From assembly GCA_947504045.1 (NCBI GenBank), contig CANNFY010000001.1, positions 1,302,001-1,366,000 of the forward strand: a stretch of 64,000 bases of DNA, given 5' to 3'. Within the stretch, counting starts at the first letter, position 1. Every line of letters begins with the position of its first letter. Shown here in pieces: positions 1-7,993 of this stretch. Made by a program: the position numbers and the translations under genes. The notes below the pieces were generated by a model, which searched no databases, was not told the origin of the DNA, and saw only the letters and a program-made list of their open reading frames with translations. Origin of the DNA: an uncultured Maribacter sp. Lineage in GTDB: Bacteria; Bacteroidota; Bacteroidia; Flavobacteriales; Flavobacteriaceae.

Positions 1-279
1 ACCAAGCTCTCTAAAATTCTCTTGAAAAATACGCATAAGATGCGGCTGCCCAATAGAAGCTAAAGCCTGTTTTACATTAATTTCTTCGCCATTATGTTCT
101 AGTTTTACAAATTGTTTTGCCGCAGCAATAGCGCCAGAACTAACAATAATGAATTCATAATCTTCTTTTAAACTAGCTATTTGCCTTCCAATATCTTCTA
201 TTTTACCTCTAGAAATATGATTGGTTTCTTTGGTAAGTGTATTAGAGCCAATTTTAAGTAAGATTCTTTTTTTCTTCAT
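1..279 (-). CDS. proB: Glutamate 5-kinase, N-terminal 93 residues (cut by window edge)
   Basis: First enzyme of proline synthesis: it phosphorylates glutamate to gamma-glutamyl phosphate in the cytoplasm, feeding ProA. I translated the minus strand from an ATG at 277-279. The protein begins MKKKRILLKIGSNTLTKE, matching the amino-acid-kinase N-terminus of glutamate 5-kinases, and continues with IIVSSGAIAA, the conserved SSGAI nucleotide/substrate loop. The reading frame is open to base 1, so the rest lies outside the window. It starts 35 bases after the proA stop codon on the same strand and is the last visible gene of the arginine/proline operon. The family assignment is secure; whether a C-terminal PUA domain is present cannot be seen. 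Confidence 0.9.
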   Translation of the reverse strand, partial: MKKKRILLKIGSNTLTKETNHISRGKIEDIGRQIASLKEDYEFIIVSSGAIAAAKQFVKLEHNGEEINVKQALASIGQPHLMRIFQENFRELG

Positions 280-314
280 TTTTTATGCTTTGCAAATTTT
301 ATTTAAGAACCGTA

Positions 315-1511
315 TTATCGTATTTGACCGTTTCCTAAAACATACCATTTATTGGTTACTAAATGTTGTAATCCAATAGGGCCACGTTGGTGTAATTTAT
401 CTGTACTAATAGCAAGTTCACCTCCTAATCCAAATTGCCCGCCATCTGTAAAACGCGTAGATGCATTATGATATACTGCAGCAGTATCTACGGTTTGCAT
501 AAAGATATTGGCTTTTTCTTCATTTGCCGTTACAATTGCAGCAGAATGTCCGCCGCTATAGGTATTAATCTTAGTAATAGCATCTTCTAAAGTAGCAACT
601 TGTCCAAAAGCAATTTTATAATCTAAGAACTCCTCATACCAAACATTATCTTCTTTTATTAGGGATGTTCCTTCTAAAGAGGATAGTGCATCATCTACTA
701 ATATTTCTACATTACTTTTCTTTAATTCTAAGATTAAATGTTGTAAAAATTGTTGTTTTCTTGGTAAATCTGCAGCAATTAATACTTTGTCTAAAGCATT
801 ACAAACCGATATTTTAGTAGTCTTAGCATTTACAATAATATCTACCGCCATTTCTAAATCGGCCTCGGCATCTACATATAAAAAGTTATTTCCTCTACCA
901 CTAACTATTACAGGACAGCTTGCGTGTTTTTTAGTAAAGGCAATAAGTTTCTCTCCCCCTCTAGGAACAATTAAATCTAGTTTTTGGGATGGTTTTTCTA
1001 AGAATTGTTGGGTTTGTTCTCTATTAAATTGTAAATAGCTAACCCAGTCTTTAGAACAGTTATTTGCTTCTAATGCTTTATGCCAAAGATCTACTAATAC
1101 TAAATTGCTATTTAAAGATTCTTTACCTCCTTTTAATAGTATCTTATTTCCAGATTTAAATGCAATACCAGCAGCTTCAATAGTTACATCAGGTCTAGAT
1201 TCATAAATAATTAGTATTGTTCCAAAAGGAGCCGTTTTGTTGCTTACTTTAATACCATTCTCATGCGTAAAAGCAAAACGTTCTACACCTAATGGGTCTT
1301 TATCGTTAGCTAATTGTTTTAAAGATAGGATCATTCCATCAATCTTGCCTTGGTCTACTTTTAGACGGTCTTCCATTGCAATATCATCTCCGGAATATGC
1401 TTCTAAATCCTTTTTATTGGCAGCAAGTATATCTTCTTTATTTGTTACGATTAACTCTGCCATATGTAATAATACAGCATTACGTTCTTCTATGTTTAAT
1501 AAAATGCTCAC
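315..1511 (-). CDS. proA: Gamma-glutamyl phosphate reductase
   Basis: NADPH-dependent reduction of gamma-glutamyl phosphate to glutamate semialdehyde, the second step of proline synthesis, in the cytoplasm. The 398-residue protein has the family's landmarks: IIYESRPDVTIEAAG near residue 101, KSGNKILLKGGKE near 119, and the catalytic cysteine in TTKISVCNALDK at about C237. Length is normal for the family (roughly 400-420). The start ATG overlaps the last base of the argD stop codon, which indicates translational coupling. Its partner proB follows 35 bases downstream. Finding proA and proB inside an arginine operon is a mixed arrangement that the leader peptide upstream may explain. Confidence 0.95.
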   Translation of the reverse strand: MSILLNIEERNAVLLHMAELIVTNKEDILAANKKDLEAYSGDDIAMEDRLKVDQGKIDGMILSLKQLANDKDPLGVERFAFTHENGIKVSNKTAPFGTILIIYESRPDVTIEAAGIAFKSGNKILLKGGKESLNSNLVLVDLWHKALEANNCSKDWVSYLQFNREQTQQFLEKPSQKLDLIVPRGGEKLIAFTKKHASCPVIVSGRGNNFLYVDAEADLEMAVDIIVNAKTTKISVCNALDKVLIAADLPRKQQFLQHLILELKKSNVEILVDDALSSLEGTSLIKEDNVWYEEFLDYKIAFGQVATLEDAITKINTYSGGHSAAIVTANEEKANIFMQTVDTAAVYHNASTRFTDGGQFGLGGELAISTDKLHQRGPIGLQHLVTNKWYVLGNGQIR

Positions 1512-2635
1512 TATAATTCTTCTTTAAGTGCTTTAAAAAATAGGTCTATTTGTTCTTTGGTACAGTTTAGTGCTGGTAAAAATCTAAGGAGTTTTTTATT
1601 CATAGCGCCACCCGTAAAAATATGTTGGTTGTAAATCATTTTTTTGCGTAGTTCCCCTACTTCAAAATCAAATTCTATACCTAACATTAATCCTTTTCCT
1701 TTAACTCCTTTTATAGCAGGAATTTCTTTTGCTTTTTCTATAAAATAGGCTCCAACTTTTGTGGCATTTTCTATAAGATTTTCTTTTTCTAAAACCTCTA
1801 ATACCGCGGTAGTTGCAGCACAAGCTAAATGATTACCACCAAAGGTTGTTCCTAAGAGACCATATGAAGCCTTTATGTTATCATGAATAAGTACGCCACC
1901 TACAGGAAAACCATTTCCCATACCTTTTGCAATACTTATAATATCTGGCTTAATATTGTGGTGCTGAAATCCAAAAAATTTACCGCTTCTACCAAAACCA
2001 CATTGTACTTCATCTGCAATAAGAAGTGCTCCATTTTCTTTAGAAAGTTTTGCTATAGTAGAGAAAAACTCTTTGTTAGGTTCATCTAAACCACCAACAC
2101 CTTGAATTGCTTCTAAAATTACGCCACATACATCTCCTTTTTTAATTTCAGCAGTAAAAGCTTCAATATCATTAAAAGGAAGTATGGTTACTTTTTGTTG
2201 TTTGTTTAATGGGGCATTTATTTTTTCATTATCTGTTGCAGCAACTGCAGCAGAGGTTCTTCCATGAAATCCGTTCTTAAATGCAATTACACGAGATTTT
2301 CCTGTTTCGAAAGATGCCATTTTTAAGGCATTTTCATTAGCTTCTGCACCAGAGTTACAAAGGAACAAATTGTAATCTTCGCATTGTGATAATTGCCCTA
2401 ATTTAGTAGCAAGTTCTACCTGTAGCGGGTTTTGTACTGCATTACTATAAAACCCAATATTATCTAATTGTGATTTTATTTTATTTACATAATGTGGGTG
2501 TCCATGACCAATAGAAATTACGGCATGACCACCATAAAAGTCTAAATATTCTTGGCCCTTATCATCTATAACCGTCATTCCTTTTGCCGAAACTGGGGTT
2601 ACATTATAGAGAGGATAAACATCAAATAATTTCAT
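1511..2635 (-). CDS. argD: Acetylornithine/succinylornithine aminotransferase (class III, PLP)
   Basis: PLP enzyme that converts N-acyl-glutamate semialdehyde to N-acyl-ornithine in arginine synthesis. Visible class III aminotransferase signatures are the NSGAEANENALKMA loop (about 94-107), the cofactor-binding aspartate in LLIADEVQCGFGR (D208), and the PLP-binding lysine in SIAKGMGNGFPVGG (K237). The 374-residue length is a little short for ArgD but normal for this phylum. It lies between proC (29-base gap) and proA (1-base overlap). Bacteroidetes are known to use succinylated rather than acetylated intermediates, so the true substrate may be N-succinyl-glutamate semialdehyde; this protein alone does not decide that. 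Ornithine aminotransferase is a less likely alternative given the operon. Confidence 0.88.
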   Translation of the reverse strand: MKLFDVYPLYNVTPVSAKGMTVIDDKGQEYLDFYGGHAVISIGHGHPHYVNKIKSQLDNIGFYSNAVQNPLQVELATKLGQLSQCEDYNLFLCNSGAEANENALKMASFETGKSRVIAFKNGFHGRTSAAVAATDNEKINAPLNKQQKVTILPFNDIEAFTAEIKKGDVCGVILEAIQGVGGLDEPNKEFFSTIAKLSKENGALLIADEVQCGFGRSGKFFGFQHHNIKPDIISIAKGMGNGFPVGGVLIHDNIKASYGLLGTTFGGNHLACAATTAVLEVLEKENLIENATKVGAYFIEKAKEIPAIKGVKGKGLMLGIEFDFEVGELRKKMIYNQHIFTGGAMNKKLLRFLPALNCTKEQIDLFFKALKEEL

Positions 2636-2664
2636 ATTATATTTTTTTAAAGAACAAGGTGTGC

Positions 2665-3459
2665 TTATCCTTTTTTAATTTGATTTATTTTTTCGAATGA
2701 GGCTATAATTCCTTGTATTAAGGAAGAACTTAAGCCTTGGTGTTCCATTTCATTTAAGCCTTCAATAGTACAGCCTCCTGGGGTTGTAACGCGATCTATT
2801 TCTTCTTCTGGATGGTTGCCAGATGCTAATAATAAACCAGCAGCTCCATTGCAAGTATGTTTGGCTAATTCTTGGGCTTCTTTAGCTTCAAAACCTAACT
2901 GTATAGCACCTTGTGTGGTAGCACGTATTAAACGCATCCAAAAAGCAATTCCACTAGCACAAATAACAGTAGCTGCTTGCATTTGTTCTTCTGGAATTAC
3001 CATAGAAGCTCCTACCTTATCAAAAATAGATTTTGCAATAGTAATTTTGCTTTTTCCTATATCGTTACTACACATACATGTCATAGACTTACCTACGGCA
3101 ATTGCAGTGTTTGGCATGCTTCGGATAATATTTTTATCACTACCAACAATACTTTCTATTCTTGAAATGCTAAAACCAGTAATAACGGAAATAATAATAT
3201 GGTCTGCCGTTAATAGATCTTTTACATCTTCTAGTATGGCTTCTAAATGACGCGGTTGAATAGCAAATATTAGAACGTCAGAATTTTTAACAGCTTCTCT
3301 GTTATCGCTTGTTAAAACAACGTTGTCATAACTAGCGTATTCTTTAATGTCATCTAGATTTCTTTTGGTTAGGTACATAGAACTAGCTCCGTTGCTATCT
3401 AATATTCCTTTACCAATGGCTAATCCTAAATTTCCGGTTCCAATGATTGCTACTTTCAT
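2665..3459 (-). CDS. proC: Pyrroline-5-carboxylate reductase
   Basis: Last step of proline synthesis: NAD(P)H reduction of pyrroline-5-carboxylate. The N-terminus has the Rossmann fingerprint VAIIGTGNLGLAIGKG (residues 3-18). The middle shows FAIQPRHLEAIL and RSMPNTAIAVGKS, and the C-terminal dimerisation domain carries the PGGCTIEGLN active-site segment and the HTCNGAAGLL helix, all diagnostic of ProC. The 264-residue length is normal. The gene sits between argC (83 bases) and argD (29 bases) on the same strand. Together with proA and proB it gives this one operon a complete proline branch alongside arginine genes. Confidence 0.95.
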   Translation of the reverse strand: MKVAIIGTGNLGLAIGKGILDSNGASSMYLTKRNLDDIKEYASYDNVVLTSDNREAVKNSDVLIFAIQPRHLEAILEDVKDLLTADHIIISVITGFSISRIESIVGSDKNIIRSMPNTAIAVGKSMTCMCSNDIGKSKITIAKSIFDKVGASMVIPEEQMQAATVICASGIAFWMRLIRATTQGAIQLGFEAKEAQELAKHTCNGAAGLLLASGNHPEEEIDRVTTPGGCTIEGLNEMEHQGLSSSLIQGIIASFEKINQIKKG

Positions 3460-3542
3460 ATCTTTTTTACTATTCTGTAGTAGCCACTAAAATGTTAGTT
3501 TTTACCACTTTTTGATTATTTTTTATTGTATTAAAGACTCTT

Positions 3543-4517
3543 TTAAAATACTCCAGCTTTTAAATTAAGTCCCTCATTTTCGTTAAAGCCAAACATTAAA
3601 TTCATGTTTTGCACTGCCTGCCCAGACGCTCCTTTTAAAAGGTTGTCTATGGCAGATGTTACTAACAAAGTATCGCCATGTTTGTGTAAATGTATATGCG
3701 CCTGGTTGGTGTTTACTACTTGTTTAAGATTAATTGGTTCTTCTGCAATTTGTGTAAAAAGAGCATCATTATAAAAATCTTTAAAAAGGTTTTTAGCATC
3801 TTCTAATGTACCATCATATTTGGTATAAACGGTAGCTAAAATTCCTCTGGTAAAGTTACCTCTATTTGGTAAGAAGAAAAGTTCTCCTACATTTTTTTGT
3901 AAACTTTCTAAGCTTTCTCCAATTTCTCCTAAATGTTGATGCGTAAAAGGTTTATACCAAGAAACATTATTGTTTCTCCAACTAAAATGCGATGTTGCAG
4001 ACGGACTAACACCTGCACCAGTACTTCCAGTAATGGCATTTATATGTACATCATTTTCTAGTTTATTTTCTTTTGCAAGTGGCAATAATGCTAGTTGAAT
4101 TGCGGTAGCAAAACAACCTGGATTAGCAATATTTTTTGCGTTTTGTATTTCGGTTTTTCGTAATTCAGGTAGTCCGTAAACAAATGTTCTATCGTTTAAG
4201 GTTTCATCTGCATTTAATCTAAAATCATTACTTAAATCAATAATCTTAGTGTCTTTAGAAAAGGCATTTGCATTTAAAAACTTGGTAGAATTACCATGAC
4301 CTAAACATAGGAAAACCAAATCTGCATTTAAATTTACATCGCCAGTAAATTCTAAGTCTGTTACCCCTAATAAATCGGCGTGTGCACTTGTAATTTTTTT
4401 ACCGGCTCTTGTAGTACTATACACAAAGTCTATTTCTGCCTGCGGATGGTTTAATAAAATTCGTATTAGTTCGCCTCCTGTATAACCAGAGCCACCAATA
4501 ATTCCTACTTTAATCAT
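3543..4517 (-). CDS. argC: N-acetyl-gamma-glutamyl-phosphate reductase
   Basis: Third step of arginine synthesis: NADPH-dependent reduction of N-acyl-gamma-glutamyl phosphate to the semialdehyde. Evidence includes the N-terminal VGIIGGSGYTGGELIRIL nucleotide-binding motif, VFLCLGHGNS near residue 68, and the catalytic cysteine in ANPGCFATAI at C135, followed by the THQHLGEI histidine segment. It is 324 residues long, a short-type ArgC. The start codon overlaps the end of argG by 8 bases, so the two are probably translationally coupled. Acyl specificity (acetyl or succinyl) cannot be judged from motifs. Confidence 0.95.
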   Translation of the reverse strand: MIKVGIIGGSGYTGGELIRILLNHPQAEIDFVYSTTRAGKKITSAHADLLGVTDLEFTGDVNLNADLVFLCLGHGNSTKFLNANAFSKDTKIIDLSNDFRLNADETLNDRTFVYGLPELRKTEIQNAKNIANPGCFATAIQLALLPLAKENKLENDVHINAITGSTGAGVSPSATSHFSWRNNNVSWYKPFTHQHLGEIGESLESLQKNVGELFFLPNRGNFTRGILATVYTKYDGTLEDAKNLFKDFYNDALFTQIAEEPINLKQVVNTNQAHIHLHKHGDTLLVTSAIDNLLKGASGQAVQNMNLMFGFNENEGLNLKAGVF

Positions 4518-5700
4518 TTTGTTGATTTACATGGTTATATATCTTACCAGAGTTAGAAAGTATTTTAATAAAACCTTTAGCATCCTCAGCAGACCATCCT
4601 TTATTTATTTCGCCGTAGCTACCAAAAGCATCGGTCATTAAATCGTGTTTAGAATCGATACCGTTTAATCTAAATTGGAAAGGGTAAAGGCTTATAAAAA
4701 CATCTCCAGAAACGTTCTTTTGTGTGTCTGTTAAAAAGGCTTCAATATTTCGCATAACAGCATCTAAATAATTTCCTTCGTGTAATAACATTCCGTAGAA
4801 ATTACCTTGTTGTTCTTTTTGGTATTGCTGCCATTTAGTAAGCGTATGTTTTTCTAATAAATGGTGTGCTTTTATGATTATTAAAGCTGCAGCAGCTTCA
4901 AAACCAACTCTACCTTTTGTGCCAATAATGGTGTCTCCTACATGAATATCTCTACCTATTGCATATTTAGAAGCCATGGCTTCTAACTTTTCTATATTTG
5001 CAACAGGATTATCTTTAGTACCATTGATTGCAACTAATTCTCCTTTTTCAAAAGTTAGTTTTACATCGGTAGGTTCTTTTTCTTGTAATTGGCTTGGATA
5101 TGCGTTATCTGGTAAAGCGTTTTGAGATGTTAATGTTTCTTCTCCTCCTACAGATGTTCCCCAAAGTCCTCTGTTTATAGAGTATTTTGCTTTTTCCCAT
5201 GGGTAATCTACCCCATTTTCTTTTAAGTAGGCAATTTCTGCTTCTCTAGATAATTGGTTATCTCTAATTGGAGTAATAATTTCTATTTCAGGAGCTATAA
5301 TTTGAAAAATCATATCAAACCTTACCTGATCATTACCAGCACCAGTACTACCATGTGCTATATATTCTGCGCCAATTTTTTTAGCATAATTTACTATCTC
5401 AATAGCTTGTACAATACGTTCTGCACTTACAGAAAGAGGATAGGTGTTATTTTTTAATACATTTCCGAAAATTAAATATTTTACAACTTTATCGTAAAAG
5501 GTTTGTACGGCATCTATAGAAGTATAGGTTGTTGCCCCTAACTCCAGTGCTTTTTTATTTATAGTAGCAATTTCCTCTTTAGAAAAACCACCAGTATTTA
5601 CACTAACTGCATGAACTTCAAAACCTTTTTCTTTGGATAAATTTTTTGCACAGTACGATGTGTCTAACCCTCCACTGTATGCTAAAACTAATTTTTTCAT
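4510..5700 (-). CDS. argG: Argininosuccinate synthase
   Basis: ATP-dependent ligation of citrulline and aspartate to argininosuccinate, in the cytoplasm. The PP-loop nucleotide-binding motif AYSGGLDTSYCAK is at residues 8-20, followed by the citrulline/aspartate-binding segment AHGSTGAGNDQVRFD and the conserved ITPIRDNQLSREAEIAYL and KYSINRGLWGTSVGG segments. The 396-residue length is normal. It lies 36 bases downstream of the GNAT gene and overlaps argC by 8 bases, so it is the second gene of the operon. No defects are visible. Confidence 0.96.
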   Translation of the reverse strand: MKKLVLAYSGGLDTSYCAKNLSKEKGFEVHAVSVNTGGFSKEEIATINKKALELGATTYTSIDAVQTFYDKVVKYLIFGNVLKNNTYPLSVSAERIVQAIEIVNYAKKIGAEYIAHGSTGAGNDQVRFDMIFQIIAPEIEIITPIRDNQLSREAEIAYLKENGVDYPWEKAKYSINRGLWGTSVGGEETLTSQNALPDNAYPSQLQEKEPTDVKLTFEKGELVAINGTKDNPVANIEKLEAMASKYAIGRDIHVGDTIIGTKGRVGFEAAAALIIIKAHHLLEKHTLTKWQQYQKEQQGNFYGMLLHEGNYLDAVMRNIEAFLTDTQKNVSGDVFISLYPFQFRLNGIDSKHDLMTDAFGSYGEINKGWSAEDAKGFIKILSNSGKIYNHVNQQND

Positions 5701-5736
5701 TATATATATTATTTGCTTCCGTTTAGGACGGAAAAT

Positions 5737-6357
5737 CTATTTATGTTTCTTTTTTAGGAATAATTGTTCTTTTATTCTTTGAAAAGCTTTGCCATTCACT
5801 TTTTCTGATTCCTGCTCTTTTTCTTCTTTTGTTGTTGCTTTTGGATCATGTAACATACCGGTACATAAACACATTTTTCTTTCTGTACGAGTTAAAATGT
5901 CGAAATTTTTGCAAGTTTGACAGCCTTTCCAAAATTCAGGATCGTCTGTAAGCTCGGAAAATGTAACAGGTTTATAGCCTAATTCATAATTAATTTTCAT
6001 TACTGCTAGACCAGTAGTAATACCAAATATTTTAGCATCTGGAAATTTTTCTTTAGACAAATTAAATACAGCTTTTTTAATTTTTTTAGCAAGCCCTTGA
6101 TTTCTATAGTCTGGATGTACAATAAGACCAGAATTGGCGACAAATTTTTCATGCCCCCAAACTTCTATATAACAGAAACCCGCAAAATTATCACCATCTA
6201 AGGCAATTATAGCATTGCCGTTTTCTAGCTTTTTTTGAATATATTCTGGGGTACGCTTTGCAATACCTGTGCCTCTTACTTTTGCAGATTCTCCAATAGT
6301 ATCGCAAATAAGTTGAGCGTATTTAAAATGTGATGTATTAGCAATTACAATTTTCAT
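5737..6357 (-). CDS. GNAT-family acyltransferase with C-terminal cysteine cluster, first gene of the arginine operon
   Basis: A 206-residue GNAT protein. The acyl-CoA loop (motif A) is visible as VHPDYRNQGLAKKI at about 80-93. After the GNAT fold there is an unusual cysteine set, C146-x2-C149 and C163-x-C165, which looks like a metal (zinc-type) site. It is the first structural gene of the arginine operon, 36 bases before argG. By position it is a candidate for the enzyme that acylates glutamate (N-acetyl- or N-succinyl-glutamate synthase), for which Bacteroidetes usually lack a classical argA. That role is inference from position, not from motifs. The start ATG is the only one near the end of the untranslated leader; a leader-peptide ORF lies about 90 bases upstream. 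Confidence 0.8.
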   Translation of the reverse strand: MKIVIANTSHFKYAQLICDTIGESAKVRGTGIAKRTPEYIQKKLENGNAIIALDGDNFAGFCYIEVWGHEKFVANSGLIVHPDYRNQGLAKKIKKAVFNLSKEKFPDAKIFGITTGLAVMKINYELGYKPVTFSELTDDPEFWKGCQTCKNFDILTRTERKMCLCTGMLHDPKATTKEEKEQESEKVNGKAFQRIKEQLFLKKKHK

Positions 6358-6406
6358 TGAATGCTTGTTTTATTAAAAAAATGAATGACTTATTATTTTC
6401 GAGAAG

Positions 6407-6466
6407 GGAAATGGACTCACCTATTTCCATAAATATAACACACCCCTACGGGCGGCGGCGTGTAGG
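6407..6466 (-). promoter_or_regulatory. Candidate attenuator structures between leader peptide and arginine operon
   Basis: In the minus-strand RNA, bases 6466-6462 (CCUAC) pair with 6449-6445 (GUAGG) around a 12-base loop containing the three CGC arginine codons; the downstream arm includes the stop codon. A second perfect 6-bp hairpin (GGAAAU/AUUUCC, arms 6428-6423 and 6412-6407) follows. Neither is directly followed by a long U-run, so a classical intrinsic terminator is not evident. A translating ribosome stalled at the Arg codons would occupy the first stem. The mechanism (attenuation, Rho access or translational control) is inference. Confidence 0.5.
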
Positions 6467-6529
6467 TACAAAAGAAGGTACTGGTGCAGTTGCACAGTTA
6501 GTTATAAATATGTTTTCCTTTGTTTTCAT
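6446..6529 (-). CDS. Leader peptide of the arginine/proline operon (27 codons, Pro- and Arg-rich end)
   Basis: A 27-codon ORF upstream of the first operon gene, on the same strand. Its C-terminal half reads TAPVPSFVPTRRRP and then TAG. This gives four proline codons (residues 16, 18, 22, 27) and three consecutive CGC arginine codons (24-26, bases 6452-6460), matching the two end products of the operon below. The Arg codons lie inside the loop of a CCUAC/GUAGG stem. A good Bacteroidetes promoter ends 7 bases before the ATG, so the ORF sits at the very start of the transcript. The layout (short ORF, end-product codons next to a hairpin, biosynthetic operon downstream) is that of an attenuation leader. 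Expression is not proven. Confidence 0.7.
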   Translation of the reverse strand: MKTKENIFITNCATAPVPSFVPTRRRP

Positions 6530-6536
6530 TACGCGA

Positions 6537-6565
6537 CAAATGTACAAATTATACTGGATTGGCAA
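6537..6565 (-). promoter_or_regulatory. Promoter of the arginine/proline operon
   Basis: On the minus strand there is TTG (6565-6563), 18 bases, then TACATTTG (6544-6537). This fits the Bacteroidetes primary-sigma consensus TTG-N17..23-TAnnTTTG exactly at every fixed position. The leader-peptide ATG begins 7 bases past the -7 box, so transcription should start at or within a few bases of that ATG. Confidence 0.75.
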
Positions 6566-6575
6566 TACGTAGTAA

Positions 6576-7940
6576 TTAATTTTTACAAAAAATCTGTTTT
6601 TTGTTACGTTGCGTTAATAATTCATAAGCAATTACTCCAAATACTGAAATATATTCAATAGAAATAAGTAATAAATTTTCTTTAAAATCTGGTTGACTAT
6701 ATGCCCAATAACTTAAAATTACGGCAGCAGACCATACAAATGCGTATTTATAATTAGTAAATAAACTAATTAGAGTTAAAAAAATAACATACCATGGGTG
6801 TATGGTAGGAGAAATAAAATAATAAAAAGTAAGGGTAAATAGCATAGAAGAAATAAGGGTGCTTAATTTTTTATTATCTCTTAAGAATGTAATAAGGAGT
6901 ACTACACTTATTGTTAATAAAGGGGTTATTTTTCCATACGTTTTTATAAGCTCCCAAGGTTTAGCATCAAAAAGAGATATTGCTATATGTTTTACGGTAT
7001 TATATATGCCGGCATTAAATTCAAAATTTGAAAACCAAAGTGCAACCGTTTCAGAATAATTTGTAATAAATTCTGAAGAATAAAAGGGAAGGGCAAATAA
7101 TACTATTGTACCGCCTATTATACTATAAAAAAAGATGCTTTTTTTAAATTTAAAATGGGTAAGAAATAAGGGTAAAAAAAGTAAGGGTACTAATTTAACT
7201 AATATAGATAATGCATAAATAATGGCACTAGTTTTCCATTTATTTAAAGATAATAAGTATAAAGACCATATAAAAAAGAATAGCATTACGCCTTCAAAGT
7301 GTAAATTTCCAGTGAGCTCTATAAGTACTAATGGGTTTATAAAATACCAAAACACTAAATGAGGAGAACGATTTAGATTTTTTAAAAGTTTTCTGCCATA
7401 ATAAACAATGCCAATATCTGCTAGAATTATAATTAAACGTAATACAATTATAGAACCCAAAATAGTTTTACCACCAAATAAAGATGCTACAGCAAATATA
7501 AGTTGATTTAAAGGTGGGTAGTTACTATAAAATTTTGGGCTTAAACTTCCCATACCATCATACAACTCTTGCGCATTAGCAATAGCTAAGTCTTTTTGTT
7601 CTATAAGTACTTTGGGTAGATATAAATATGGATTTTTAAAATTAGTTAGTAACTCCCCATCCCAAATAAAACGATAAAAATCTTGAGATAAATTAGGTTC
7701 TGCAAAAAGAAATATTATTCTAAATAGAATTCCTGTTCCGAGTAGAAATTTAAAGTTCCATTTTTGGAATTGTATAATTTTATAGCATAGTAAAAATAAT
7801 GCAATACAAAGCGAGAGAAGCTTTATAAAATCTTCTCTATGAAGGTTGTATGCAAATGTTGCATACAACAAAACACTTGTTAAAACTAATAGTATAGAAT
7901 ACTTATGTAGTTTCCAGTGGGAAGTGAGTTGCCTCCACAT
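6576..7940 (-). CDS. GT-C type membrane mannosyltransferase-like protein
   Basis: A 454-residue integral membrane protein with about 11-12 hydrophobic segments. The first extracytoplasmic loop contains NLSQDFYRFIWDGELL (about 104-119), an acidic motif like the D-x-x-R/Y-x-W-D catalytic loop of GT-C enzymes that use polyprenyl-phosphate sugars (the DUF2029/GT87 and ALG/MptB-like group). A second loop has LSPKFYSNYPPLNQ, also typical. The likely job is transfer of mannose or another hexose from a lipid-phosphate donor on the outer face of the inner membrane. The gene is the last of a co-directional group that includes a polyprenyl-phosphate GT2 (10608-11297) that could make the donor. Acceptor and sugar are unknown. 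Confidence 0.7.
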   Translation of the reverse strand: MWRQLTSHWKLHKYSILLVLTSVLLYATFAYNLHREDFIKLLSLCIALFLLCYKIIQFQKWNFKFLLGTGILFRIIFLFAEPNLSQDFYRFIWDGELLTNFKNPYLYLPKVLIEQKDLAIANAQELYDGMGSLSPKFYSNYPPLNQLIFAVASLFGGKTILGSIIVLRLIIILADIGIVYYGRKLLKNLNRSPHLVFWYFINPLVLIELTGNLHFEGVMLFFFIWSLYLLSLNKWKTSAIIYALSILVKLVPLLFLPLFLTHFKFKKSIFFYSIIGGTIVLFALPFYSSEFITNYSETVALWFSNFEFNAGIYNTVKHIAISLFDAKPWELIKTYGKITPLLTISVVLLITFLRDNKKLSTLISSMLFTLTFYYFISPTIHPWYVIFLTLISLFTNYKYAFVWSAAVILSYWAYSQPDFKENLLLISIEYISVFGVIAYELLTQRNKKQIFCKN

Positions 7941-7993
7941 ACTTAAATTGGTTTATATGCAATATACAAATAACCTTATAATAGAAATTAATT

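Noticed and set aside
6357-6572. 71-codon plus-strand ORF upstream of the arginine operon
   Set aside because: It is antisense to the leader peptide and promoter, has no recognisable family and no promoter of its own; the minus-strand leader explains the region better.
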